Source: Arctopsyche grandis
Lineage: Eukaryota; Arthropoda; Insecta; Trichoptera; Hydropsychidae
Length of the DNA: 64,000 bases
Reading direction: 5' to 3'
Assembly: GCF_051622035.1 (NCBI RefSeq)
Contig: NC_135360.1
Span: forward strand, 15,194,501 to 15,258,500
In this document: in pieces, positions 37,389 through 47,924 of the stretch
How positions within the stretch are numbered: the stretch's first letter is position 1
Layout of the letters: each line of letters begins with the position of its first letter
Program-made: the position numbers and the translations under genes
Notes under the pieces: generated by a model
Told to the model about the DNA's origin: nothing
Database searches by the model: none
Seen by the model: only the letters and a program-made list of their open reading frames with translations

Positions 37389-38062
37389 TAAACGGACTAC
37401 TATTCATATGTGAAACAGTCGGTTGGGTGATGACTAGTCAAATGTGAACCGGTAACAGAACAACTGGTCGCTCTAGATCGGTCACACGTGATCACCCGTC
37501 ACACTAAAAATGGTCACGAGAAAACTAGTCACACCCTTGTAGGCATATAGTACAACTGAAATGATCTCATCAGGTCACTGCGACACATATCCAGGAAAGT
37601 CATTAACGCATGGCACACGCTCGCCTCGTCAAAAGGTCGACACGTGTTTCTATACACGTATCTGGGAAACAAAGGAAGAACTCACTGAACCCATAAAAAC
37701 CACGAACTACGTCCAGGCGTATGAACCCATAAAACCACACTCCCAGCATAAATAGGGCAGCGCGAGTACCAAGAACAAAAGATGTGCACACGACACACTT
37801 CACCCCAAAACGTTTATGAAGTAACGCAGCAACCTCCACCGGCAGAGTGAGCCTCTAGAGTTCAACTAGATCACATCTCCGAAGAAACCTCTTCGTACAT
37901 ACAATAACCATTGTACCAAATTGAACAAAAATAAACGATCCTCTTTCAAACTACACAACACGTGTTTCGTTAGACCGGGATACGGTCAACATACCTTCCC
38001 TGTCTTACACCCTAAAATCGGTCACGAGAAAACTGGTTGACCGATTTTAGGGTGTGACCAGC
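37389..38062. mobile_element. Foldback MITE (GTAAACGGACTACTA) split by an LTR-like element
   Basis: The left part has GTAAACGGACTACTATTCAT, TCGCTCTAGATCGGTCACAC and GTGATCACCCGTCACACT, as in the intact foldback at 57.28 kb. The series stops at ACACCC (37,534), a different sequence follows to about 38,006, and the MITE resumes with ACACCCTAAAATCGGTCACG. The duplicated ACACCC is the expected target duplication. Confidence 0.65.
37535..38006 (+). mobile_element. LTR-like insertion, short form
   Basis: It starts TTGTAGGCATATAG and ends GGATACGGTCAACATACC, then about 15 more bases to the repeated ACACCC. An AATAAA lies near 37,930 and is followed by CGTGTTTCGTTAGACCGGGA, a 3' end shared with the element ending near 39,677. 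No coding region was seen, so it is interpreted as a solo LTR or a terminal-repeat miniature element. Confidence 0.5.
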
Positions 38063-38319
38063 TTTCTCGATCGGTAAATGACGTTATGTTACTCTCGATT
38101 GATGGAGTTTTTGGGTGCCAGATGTTCCGTGATCGAGATTTAATGAAGTGCGCGAGATCACTTTCTGCGGAATAATCACCGAACCGCCAAGCATACAGCG
38201 TTTCATTCTTCATTGAGTATATTAAACTTTGGGTACCGACTTGGCGTTCAATGGCGCCGTCCACACACACGATATCTACTAACAATATTTCCATATCCAG
38301 TTCCTAAATAGCAACCACG

Positions 38320-38640
38320 GTAAACGGACTACTAGTCATATGTGAACCAGTCACAGGACAACCGGTCGCTCTAGATCGGTCACACGTGATCACCCGTCAC
38401 ACTAAAACTGGTCACGATAAAACTAGTCACACCCTAAAACTGGTCACACCCTTAAACTGGTCACACCCTTAAACTGATCACACCCTAAAATTGGTCACAC
38501 CCTAAAACTGGTCACACCCTAAAACTGGTCACACCCACAAACTGGTCACACCCAAAAACTGGTCACACCCAAAAATTAAAAATTAGTCGAATTTTTGGGT
38601 ATGACCAGTTTTTTAGTGACTAGTTTTCGGGAAAACTTTA
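38320..38640. mobile_element. MITE of the same family with tandem CTGGTCACACCC units
   Basis: It begins GTAAACGGACTACTAGTCAT and continues into about ten near-identical tandem units of 16-18 bp (CTGGTCACACCCTAAAA and variants) before turning into the inverse orientation. This internal expansion distinguishes it from the 57.28 kb copy. Confidence 0.65.
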
Positions 38641-38698
38641 TAAATGGTTTATTTTTTAATAATTATATATTTTTTATTATTTGTAATTAATTAAACTG

Positions 38699-39678
38699 TT
38701 GTAGGAATCTCGTCATCGTCATCGTCATCGAAACATTCGAGAGTATTCCACAACAACAAACCACATTCCTCGCAGAACTCACCACACAACACGTGCACTT
38801 CTTGGAATCAATCGCCAGTTCCTTCGAGAATGTTCCACCCCTCACACTCGAGCGGAACGAAACCCAGACGACGCACACCTGCAGCCATTATATTAAACTC
38901 AAGCGGAACGGTGCCAAATCCAACTCAAGCGGAACGGTGCCAAATCCTTCGAGAATGTTCCACCCCTCACACTCGAGCGGAACGAAACCCAGACGACGCA
39001 CACCTGCAGCCATTATATTAAACTCAAACGGAACGCCCCTACCAGTCGAGCGGAACCAAAACGGTCGAAACACGCCGCCGCCATTAAACTACATCGAGCG
39101 GAACGGCGCCAACCGTTCCAGAAAAGTCCACCCCATCGACAAAAGCGCATTCCTCGCTTACGCATCAACAAACCACCACCATGGGTCAGGTGATTCCAGA
39201 AACACTATAAAAGGAGGTACAACCCAAACAACGCCAGTCGACCCACAGCAGCAAGCGTCGACACAGCAGCAGACCAGAGACCTTCTGAACATAGCCGAAC
39301 AACGAGCCAACAACACACTGCCGCATCCAGAGACCTTCTGAACATAGCCGAACGACGAGCCAACAACACACTGCCGCATCCAGAGACCTTCTGAACATAG
39401 CCGAACGACGAGCCAACAACACACTGCCGCATCCAGAGACCTTCTGAACATAGCCGAACGACGAGCCAACAACACACTGCCGCATCCAGAGACCTTCTGA
39501 ACATAAACGAATGCCGAGCCAGCGACACTCTACCATATCCAGAGACCGCTGAACGCCATACTTTTGCCCAAATATAATACCTTTGTACAACCATAGGCAA
39601 ACAATAAAGTTTATAAAACTAGCACAACAGTGTTTCGTTAGGCCGGGATACGGTCAACACAACCAGTACCCCGCCTTC
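38699..39678 (+). mobile_element. LTR-like insertion, long form with internal repeats
   Basis: It starts TGTAGGAATCTCGTCATCG. Inside, a unit of about 120 bp (GAGAATGTTCCACCCCTCAC to ATTATATTAAACTC) is directly duplicated at 38,826 and 38,952. A 53-bp unit (AGAGACCTTCTGAACATAGC..) is repeated from 39,276. An AATAAA near 39,603 precedes GTGTTTCGTTAGGCCGGGAT, the same 3' end as the 37.5 kb element. The frames of 105-182 codons here follow the repeats and have no known domain. Confidence 0.5.
39276..39540 (+). repeat. 53-bp tandem repeat
   Basis: Units starting at 39,276, 39,329, 39,382 and 39,435 are almost identical (AGAGACCTTCTGAACATAGC and CGAACGACGAGCCAAC..). A fifth from 39,488 is diverged. 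Because 53 is not a multiple of three, the repeat reads through all three frames, producing long overlapping frames on the minus strand. Confidence 0.85.
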
Positions 39679-40043
39679 ACTGTAAATTTTCCAATAAATA
39701 AGTAACTTACAAATTATTATCATTGTCCACGATGGTTCGGTGATTATTTCACAAAAAACGATCTCGCGCACAAGCATGGTAAAAAACGATGATAAAAATA
39801 TTTTTCTGATGTGGGGGGCCTCAAATTTCAAATGCACTTGGGGCCCCCCATTTACTTGGTCCGCCGCTGATTAGCAGAACTATGGAGTCCACGATTAGTG
39901 AATTTGGTTTGTTATTGGCTGAATCGGAGTCGTAAAATATCACCGACTCCCGACTCCTTTTATCGTATTTTTATATTTTTTAAGTCTAAACGTTTATATT
40001 ATTAAAATAGATGTAAAAAATAAAATTAAAAATGGGCGTATAC

Positions 40044-40341
40044 TGTAACGTAGGAATTACGGACCAATGTAAAGTGGAGAATTCTGAGTTTAAAGGGTAT
40101 AACGTGTATGGAGAATTCCGAATTTGTGGTAAATGACGTTTATGGAAAATGCCGGGGTTGTTCGGACTACTGTATGTATTGGGAGCACTCGGCTATCTAC
40201 CTTTAAAAGGAAGGTGCACACGGTGAACAGACACTCTCAAGCAAGCAGCAGGTTCCGTCTGGACCTCCTGAGTCGTAGAATAAATGCTGTGAACTAACTT
40301 TGGCCTATCATTTGGATTCCTGAATCTACCCCTATGCAACA
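40044..40341 (+). mobile_element. Diverged LTR related to the 19.5 and 59.4 kb solo LTRs
   Basis: It starts TGTAACGTAGGAATTACGG and ends CTACCCCTATGCAACA. The 3' part (AATAAATGCTGTGAACTAAC, TTGGCCTATCATTTGGATTC) matches the 3' part of the other two LTRs. I do not see a clean target duplication, so the ends may be eroded. Confidence 0.5.
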
Positions 40342-41320
40342 GCTGTATAATAAAAAAATAATAATAATTAGAAAGGTCAATGAAGTTGTAGGAATATACC
40401 ACAACTTGTACTATTACGAAAGAGGTCGATGATCTCATCTATTTCTCCATTGAACTCGAGCTGTAGAATTACTACACCATCATGTCCTGTACGAACACGT
40501 AAAGTCAACCTTGACCGAAATACCTTCGTTCAAACTAGGGCAAAGATACTATCAACTCGCTCCAGATACAGCATTACCATCTCGAGTAGTCTTCTTGGGT
40601 AGGCTGGCCTTCTCCAGATGGAGACTCGGGTGCGGAAAAAAATTCGGACCCCAAAATATCTGAATAATACACGACAGACATATTATTATTTATTAAAAAA
40701 AAAGTATTCGAAGAAAATCGTCCTTCGTTAGAATTTGTAGTGTTTTTTCAGTCATCATCAGAGTCTCGACTCCTTGCGATAGATTGACGCAATTGCGTCG
40801 TATATATCCATGTATTCGTTCAGGTCAAACTGAAGCAATTTGGCTTTTCCATATATAGGGGCCTTTATACTTTTAGAGTAACCAATGAGACTCGCTGTGA
40901 TCTTTTAAACCATGTTTATTACTGGATGTCAAATTATGGTATTACAAATGTAGATTGAAACACGTGTATAGATTCATCACTTGAACTTTAAAGTTTCCCT
41001 ACACAATTTAAAAACTCATGTTAAAATACTAAAACAATCAATTACTATGCTATTTTCTCTACTCATCTTATAGAAGCATTGATGAATAATTTGTGACTGA
41101 GTCATCATTAAAATTGGTTTTTAATAATTTCTTGAGAAGTAAAAATACATTTTTATGCATTCATAATCGCGCATAGCTATATACACGTTAACTAAAGTGT
41201 TATGACCAAAATAATTTGACAGCTGTCACATGTTGTACGCTAAATTATAAGGATAACCTTAAAGAAATTGATGGTTTTAATTCTCCAGTTATTCAAACAT
41301 TTATTATAGAATAAGTTCAA
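40342..41320. other. Intergenic DNA upstream of NSUN6
   Basis: AT-rich with a moderate-GC patch at about 40,430-40,640. No gene was recognised in it. The NSUN6 promoter should lie within the last few hundred bases, but no core element is clear. Confidence 0.35.
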
Positions 41321-44300
41321 ATGGAATTTAATTTTTTAAATACGATCATCGATAAAAAAGATCCGTCTAGAGAAAACGTATAAAATTTCGCGTACCTGTA
41401 ATTCAAATTGAGATAAAAATATAGCCGAAACTCTTGCACTTACATTATGTTTCAGTACAAGGTTATTAAAACTATACCAACGTGGCTAAAAGACACTCCT
41501 AAACTAACTACATATCGAATAAATTTATTGAAATCACATCCAGAAAAAGTAATTGAAGTCATTAAACAACATTTAAAAGAAGTAAAATTATTTTTATTTA
41601 TTGCCATATTACAACTTAATTATTGACATAAATATATTAACATATGCTTTGATATTTAGCAATTAAATTTTAACAAAAAAACCGCAATACCAAATATTTA
41701 TCAAATATTTCCGGATACTATCGGAATCGAAAGCTGGACCAATGAAAATAACCAAGCTCCAACTGATCTTAATACCAACCAGGAAATCCCAGAAGTAATT
41801 GTTGATGCAGCATGCGGTGGAGCAGTCCTTAGGGGCGCACATGTCTTCGCACCTGGTGTAATGGGACTTTCGCCCAGTAAGAATATTTCATATCTTGTGT
41901 TACAATATTGATTTCCTATGTTTATTATTATTAATATATTTCAATGAAACAAATTTATGTGATTTAAGATGTACTTTTAAACGGAGAAGTTAATATTTAT
42001 GCTGATGTAAATGGAAGATGTAAACGAGGATTAAAAATAGTATTTTCCGATATTGATAAGTATTTTGTGGGAACTGGTCGATTGAAAATGTCAAGAAATG
42101 AACTTTTTAAAGAAAATAAACCATCGTAAGTAATAAAAAAAAATACATGAAAACATTTTATTTACATATAATGCAAGTGTGTTAATTTTGATCCAGAGGT
42201 ATCGCTGTAGAGACATTAATGCCAACATCAAATGTTCCTGTAATAGATTCAGATCTCTTTCTACCGGGCGAATGTTTACTTCAGAATTTACCATCAATTA
42301 TCTGTAGCAAAGTATTAAATCCAAGAAGTGGAGAAACAATATTAGACATGTGTGCGGCGCCCGGAAATAAAACAAGTCATATCGCTGAATTAATGAAGAA
42401 TAAGGTTTTATTTTTATTTCAATTACTATATGTAATATATATGTAGACATAAGCAGAACCACCAAGAGAAAATCTGGGCCCTGGTGTACTATTGTAACTA
42501 CGGACCCGCTCCTTTTTTTATTACAAGCCTCTTATCGGCTTGCTTTCGATTTTTTCGTCTGACAATATTTGATTTCTGATCCACACTCTTCCTATCGTTT
42601 TCAAACTTTGCCATTTTGCTCGGTTTGGTCATCAATATATGTGGGAATCAAATCCGCCAGTACGATGGTGAAAAATAATCGTAATAGACACGTTTGAAAA
42701 ATATTACTTTATCGTTCTCGTTGACGTCTATTATTAAGTTGGTAATTGGACTATTCGTCACATTGCGGTGGTCACAAAGACAATTTTTGTCATGAAAATC
42801 GTGAATACATAGTATTTGGCACTCAAGTTCTCGTTAGTATGATAGTTATCGTTAGTATGATGGACTTTTCGGCTGCCAGATGTTCCGTTATAGAGATTTT
42901 AGTGACTTTGTGACCAGTAATCACCGAACCGTATCATGTATGTGAGTATGTATGTATATACTAGCAGTCGTATCTGCTTTGTCTGATTCCATTTCGGAAT
43001 AAATCCAAATTATGTTTAACATCATAGTAATTGTTAAACTAATGGCAACCTGTGCTATCCATGTCATTTCTTATTCATATATGGCATATGTTATATGCAG
43101 TGCCTTCATCCATTGGTTTTCTAGGGATTACCAAAGATTCTAGAACTGTTAATTACAGAACGATCGTTTCAACAATGTAATCAGATAAATTGGAAAATGA
43201 TCGACTTGGAGTTACAAATATCCAAGTCTGACCAGCAGCACTGCATAAATATTCGGAATGAATTATTTTCAATCCAGATAAACCCAGGGATCGAATCTGA
43301 GAACCTCTTGGTGGTTAGCATTAACAAAAACACCGAGCTATACTACTGGCTATAATATGTACAAAAATATATAAGCGATTCGAAACCATATAAACAAACT
43401 TTCTTATTCCATTTGTTAAAAACCAATTTTATTTTCAGGGAACTATAATTGCAATTGATAAAACTGAATCAAAGTTAAATATATTAAAGAAAAGATGTGA
43501 AGAACATTCAATCGATTGTGTCAAAACGTTCGTTTTTGATTCTACAAAAGCCGTATCGCCAGATATTGATTGCTCTACCCACAGCATACTTGACGGTCCG
43601 CCTTTTCCTTCGGAAACATTTGACAAGGTATTGTTGGATGCTCCATGTAGTGCTTTGGGAAAGAGACCTATGCTGAAATATGCCTTTTCAGTCAAAATGA
43701 TAGAATCACATTCACCGTTGCAAAGAAAGTTGTTTCATTCTGTAAGTTGGAAATTTATTGTATTTTCAAATTTCCTCAAAAATACATTCTTAAAAGGTTC
43801 TACATGTTTTTTATTTATGAAAAAAATTATAGGCCGTAAAACTGTTGAAAAAAAAAGGACGACTCGTGTACAGTACTTGCACTTTAACCCAAGCAGAATG
43901 CGAATCAATCGTTGTGTGGGCTTTGAAAACCTTTCCTGATATATCTTTAATACCAGCTGAACCATTACTCGGAAGTCCAGGTTGGGAAACTAGTGGATTG
44001 ACTGAAAAACAAAGGTACAATATCACGCAGGCCTTCAATTTATTTATTCTTATATCAGATATAATTGTGTTATAACACTGATCTGACTAATTAGATCGAA
44101 TTATAATTCGACCTGAGTCAGATCAGATAAGTAAATGAATAACACATGTACATATATGTATATACAATGGACATTGTCATTCTTTTTTTCTAATTTCTTA
44201 CATTATTTTTTTTTACTTTATCTACATATATGTATGTATATACGTACTAACAATAGATGAAATTTTGTGAGCTGAAAATTGATATTTGCATTCTTTATGT

Positions 44301-45764
44301 ACTAACTTAATTGATAAGGTTTTGGTTCGTGAGATTTTTGGTGAGTTTCCTTATCCCTATGATCTTCAATCGATTCGCAACGTCAAACAAACGAAAATAA
44401 GAATATATATTATCATTAGTACTTACTTTTTAAAAGAGTTTTACACCAGAATAATTTTCTCTTTAAAAAATACCCAAGTATATAGGTTTGTATCATGTTT
44501 ACTATTATTTATTATTATTAAGGATAGGCACTAGGGTGCTATTTTCCAGGAAAGAAGGTTTGCCTATTGTCAACCTACAAAGCTAGAGAGCAAAAAAAGG
44601 GTTCACAATAGAAATTGACAATAGACAACCCATCTTTCCTGTAAAATGCCACCCTAGCGCCTATCCTTAATTATTATCATTAGAGGTAGGACCGGAAACG
44701 CGCTGTCTATTGTTCCATTATTGTAAATGCTTTGTAAAAAAGGTTCGGCAAACCTTTTACAATGCATTTACAACATGTGAACAATGAACAGCGCGCTCTG
44801 GGTCCGCTCTTTAATTATCATAACAATGTTAATATAAAATCACATATTTTTTTATTTATTATGTTCAATTAGGCCAATATCGATTCCAAAATAGCCCCCC
44901 ACCTTGACCATTTTCTAGATCCGCTAGTGGCTTTAAGTTACTTTATAACTCTTAAGTCTGTAGCATCTAGTAATATCGTTCCACAATATGGAGTAATCCA
45001 CTCCTTACAAATTGAAAGAATTCATAGGAAATTTCTTCGATATTAAATATGAGAGAGTTTGGTTACCATCCCGTACTGTAACCCAGTGCATTTGTACTGG
45101 AAGCTTTGGGTTACGTACCCTTATCCTCCAGAAGGAATATCCAATTGATATCTCACTTCTATAAACTATTAAGAGGTGAGATAAGCAATCCGACAGTGCT
45201 TGAAGAATTGAAGCTATGGCCTCCCATACGCTTCCACGATTTTCGCACCCGTCCGTTGTTTCAGGTGATGAAGGCGAGAACTGCCATCCTCGTTGATTCG
45301 CCCTTTCGTCTTCTCAACCTACTTTCCGATCACATTGATCTCTTTACAATTACACCAGATCATCTGTCCACTTTCCTAGGGTTTTTTTAAAGGATGCTCC
45401 AAAAGTGTATCAAAAATTTATCCTTAAAAATCAATCTTGTTGCTCTGTTAAAATTAATCTATAAGTTGTATATCGTTGTTTTGCAATTGGCCAGGAAGGC
45501 GCATTGGGGTTTACCTGTTAGGCCTTCCTGGTATGTGTATATAAAAATAAAAATTAGCGCATAAACCTGTATGGAAAATGTTCTCATAGCCAGTATGTGT
45601 GCGTCACTGTCAAATTTTGTTTTTTATACTTCTTATATTCACATCCGAATGTTTTTTACAGATGCATGCTACAAAGATTTGGCCCGAAGAAAGACGGAAC
45701 ATGTGAGGACAATATTTATAACGATTCTGTTGGATTTTTCATAGCATGTTTCCAAAAAGAGTAA
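41321..45764 (+). CDS. NSUN6: tRNA (cytosine-C5) methyltransferase NSUN6
   Basis: RsmB/NOL1/NOP2/Sun-family enzyme that, in animals, methylates cytosine 72 of certain tRNAs using S-adenosylmethionine. Eight exons join in frame to 450 residues (human about 469): 41,321-41,377, 41,456-41,581, 41,660-41,876, 41,969-42,125, 42,197-42,404, 43,439-43,741, 43,833-44,014 and 45,662-45,764. The PUA domain lies at about residues 100-180 (GGAVLRGAHVFAPG). The SAM motif is LDMCAAPGNKTSH at 235-247. The catalytic cysteines are in DAPCSALGKRP (C325) and YSTCT (C372), at almost the same numbers as human C326 and C373. The first exon is the least certain; ATG at 41,447 is an alternative start. AATAAA follows the stop by 17 bp. 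Introns 5 and 7 have been enlarged by transposons. Confidence 0.93.
42736..42934. mobile_element. MITE in NSUN6 intron 5
   Basis: It runs from GGTAATTGGACTATTCGTCA to GTGACCAGTAATCACCGAAC. It is almost identical over about 200 bp to 62,772-62,976 (shared GGCACTCAAGTTCTCGTTA and TCGGCTGCCAGATGTTCCGT). The right end belongs to the GGTTCGGTGATTA group. Confidence 0.7.
43120..43353 (-). mobile_element. Truncated, diverged tRNA-derived SINE in NSUN6 intron 5
   Basis: Read on the minus strand: AGCCAGTAGTATAGCTCGGT and a GATTCGATCCCTGGG B box. Then come TTTATCTGATTACATTGTTG and AACGATCGTTCTGTAATT, matching the bodies of the SINEs at 22.4 and 27.1 kb. The 3' half is missing and the tRNA head is a different version. 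Confidence 0.5.
44526..44670. mobile_element. MITE with AAGGATAGGCACTAGGGTG ends in NSUN6 intron 7
   Basis: The left end is AAGGATAGGCACTAGGGTGC. The right end is its inverse (GCCACCCTAGCGCCTATCCTT, minus a base). The interior has the GAGAGCAAAAAAAGGGTTCA and CAATAGAAATTGACAATAG module shared with 6.45 and 55.85 kb. No coding capacity. Confidence 0.75.
44683..44818. mobile_element. MITE with AAAGAGCGGACCCAGAGCGC terminus in NSUN6 intron 7
   Basis: The right end, read inverted, is AAAGAGCGGACCCAGAGCGC, then CTGTTCATTGTTCACATG. The left end is a diverged inverse (GAGGTAGGACCGGAAACGCG). The arms surround AAAAGGTTTGCCGAACCTTTT. A second copy lies at 56,646-56,755 in the opposite orientation. Confidence 0.7.
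44930..45545 (+). mobile_element. LINE 3' fragment in NSUN6 intron 7
   Basis: A frame from about 45,085 to 45,390 has the motifs ISHFYKLLRGEISNP and LLNLLSDHIDLF. They are shared with the fragment at 61.30-61.62 kb (HFVKLLRGEIHNP, LLNLLAHSLDVF), showing one LINE family. The upstream part (QYGVIHSLQIERIHRKFLRY) resembles the terminal LINE segment 'W.P......IE.VQR.F.R'. It is frame-shifted and ends in GGCCTTCCTGGTATGTGTAT plus an A-rich tail. It is inside an intron in the sense direction. Confidence 0.6.
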
Positions 45765-45856
45765 TGTATGTCTATTATATCAATAAATAAAAATGCATCA
45801 AAAAACTTTATCTATTAACATTAGATTCATTGTACATATTACACATATGTATGTAC

Positions 45857-46685
45857 ACTACCGTCCAAATTTTTAAAACCAAAAGGTTTGTTGAGCATAA
45901 CTAAAATAAACGCAGTTTTATTCAGAAATTATGTATCTTTTAAAATTACCAGATTTTAAAAACTACTTGAAACAAAAAAGTAAAAAAACAAAAACATCAA
46001 ACGAAACTTTCATCGAAAAAAGCACCTTGACTTGAAATGACTGCTGTATATACATAATTTTGGCATTCTATTAATAAAATTTTGAATTCTGATGGTAGGT
46101 ACGGACTTCCAGGACTATTTAGATGATTTCAATATTCATTTATTGGTTTTAATCGATGTATCGGAATTTTTCTTTTCAACTGGTTCCACAAAAACTAACG
46201 GATTTATGGTTTTCTATCCGTCCTAGATTCGCTTCCCTAGCCGACGTTGGACTGATAATCACTATATTTTTGAAACCCTCTCCTTTTAGTCTCAGAGGCG
46301 ATATCTGGTGCTGTTACATTTTGATTATGTTTGCTTGATAGCACGATAAGTTGATCCAGTCCTTTGTTCGTGATTCTGGGTCGTCCTTATCTGGATTTTT
46401 CCTCAGTACTGTTCGAATTTGGGAATTTTTTTATTGTTCGTTGTACTGCAATATTTGAAACAAGAAGTTTCTTGGCTATATATGTATCTCTGATTTTCTT
46501 TTCATTATGAAGTGAAATAATGATTCTTCAAAATACCATCGTTAGAATTTTTTGTATCCACATATTTCTACAAAAATTTCTGGGATATATAATTTCTTCA
46601 CTAGTACGAATTCAAAGTCAGACCGATCGTTTAAAACTGAACCAAATTCATTAAAGGTTTGTTATTTTAAACCGTTTTGATGTCA
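45857..46685 (-). pseudogene. Decayed Tc1/mariner-like transposase
   Basis: Read on the minus strand (about 46,600 to 46,080), pieces in shifting frames give RDTYIAKKLLVSNIAVQRTI, GRPRITNKGLDQLI, NVTAPDIASETK and VSPTSAREANLGRI. These follow the order of the Tc1 N-terminal helix-turn-helix region ('..IAK.L..S..TV', 'GRPR.T...D..I', 'TA..I..E', 'S..T.RR.L'). No catalytic DDE part was found. A CACTACCGTCCAAATTTTTA sequence at 45,857 resembles a Tc1-type end. The element is dead. Confidence 0.5.
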
Positions 46686-46920
46686 TTTCAATGGAATAGT
46701 ACGAAAAAAAAAGTATAAAAAAAGAATACAAGCAGCGTAAAGACAAGGGCGTGATCCTGAAATGTGACAATTCGTCACGATACGTATTTGAACCTATTTT
46801 GAGCGTTTCCCCAAAAAAACAACAAACCAATGGGCCAACTCCTTATTTTTTTTAACATTTTGCCAAATTATTTCACGGTAATTAAGTTTTACGAAGCTTT
46901 GAAAATTACCTATCCTTCTA

Positions 46921-47292
46921 GTCTTAAACGGGTCTACCCCACGGGATCGAAATAGAAATGCACGAAAAACCAAATATCGGAAGGCAAAGATCGAAAATCG
47001 AAGGTTCTTAAGTCGAAAGATAAAAAAAAAATGGTGCATGGTAAACGGTACATACTCACTTAATTTGCGCGAGCAGGATACAACAGGAACAAGAGGAACA
47101 GGCTTTTCCTACCGTATTAATGTGCGCGCGCAGAATACGGGAGGAAAAGCCTGTTCCTCTTGTTCCTGTTGTATCCTGCTCGCGCAAATTAAGTGAGTAT
47201 GTATCGTTTACCATGCACCCTTTCGATTTTCGATCTTTGCCTTCCGATATTTGGTTTTTCATGCATTTCTAATTCGATCCCGTGAGGTGCAC
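46921..47292. mobile_element. Long foldback element, copy 3 (variant ends)
   Basis: The inner arms (ATATCGGAAGGCAAAGATCG, GCATGGTAAACGGTACATAC, TTTGCGCGAGCAGGATACAA) match copies 1 and 2. The outer arms do not: here they are CACGGGATCGAA.TAGAAATG and CA.GAAAAACCAAATATCGG, present as inverted repeats on both sides. The outer 60 bp of both arms therefore changed together. Confidence 0.75.
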
Positions 47293-47334
47293 CCGCCTTA
47301 AACATATGGATGTATACAATAGGGATGCGGTGCA

Positions 47335-47712
47335 TCCGCTCTAAAATCGCCAGACAAATTGAACGACAGATTAACGGACGGCTGCTTTAAATGCAATTCT
47401 CGTCTTCTCGAATGATAGATTGCACATCAGATGACGGGTAACCTTTCGATGTGCACAGATGCAATTATTAAAATTGAGTTGGATCTTTCAGGCGAGTTTA
47501 ATAAGGCAAGATTCGATAAGTTCCGATAAGTTCGATAAGTTCCGAATCTTGCCTTATTAAACTCGCCAGAAAGATCCAACTCAATTTTAATAATTGCATC
47601 TGTGCACATCGAAAGGTAACTCGTCATCTGATGTGCAATCTATCATTCGAGAAAACGAGAATTACGGTTAAAGCTGCCGTTCTGTTAATCTGGCGATTTT
47701 AGAGCGGCTAAA
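47335..47712. repeat. Near-perfect long hairpin upstream of the BIR gene
   Basis: Two arms of about 170 bp surround a loop of roughly 27 nt made of GATAAGTTC units. The innermost 73 bp of each arm (from TTTCGATGTGCACAGATGCA to GGCAAGATTCG) differ by a single base. Outward, arms pair through GTAAC, CATCTGATGTGCAATCTATC and TCTGGCGATTTTAGAGCGG with small differences. It has no similarity to the other foldback family. It could be a young foldback transposon or a hairpin-RNA source. Confidence 0.85.
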
Positions 47713-47924
47713 CCCATACAATAGATAAGATATTGTATGTTTCTATACTTTTGGCATGAATCACTAAATCACTGTAATCTTATCACTAGCTTCTGTAATA
47801 TTATAAATCGCAGTGAATTTTCTTGGAATTCATAGTGTGCGTTCACATCTGCACAGTAGTTCACCTCCCGAGAAATTTTCAATTTTCATGTTAAAAATCA
47901 TAACAAGAGTCGCATATTTCAACC

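Larger units (their letters stand above)
38641..39780. mobile_element. MITE split by a longer LTR-like element
   Basis: The left flank (ATTTTTTAATAATTATATAT, TTTGTAATTAATTAAAC) and right flank (TGTAAATTTTCCAATAAATA) are contiguous at 28.27-28.35 kb, so about 975 bp is inserted here. A short repeat of ACTG(T) borders the insertion (38,694-38,698 and about 39,679-39,683). The insertion carries tandem repeats, described separately. Confidence 0.6.

Noticed and set aside
39276-39540. CRISPR-like regular repeats
   Set aside because: The 53-bp units are contiguous with no spacers and lie in a eukaryotic retroelement-like insert.
38793-39600. Frames of 105-182 codons around the 53-bp repeats
   Set aside because: They follow a tandem repeat whose length is not a multiple of three and lie in an LTR-like insert, so they are not genes.
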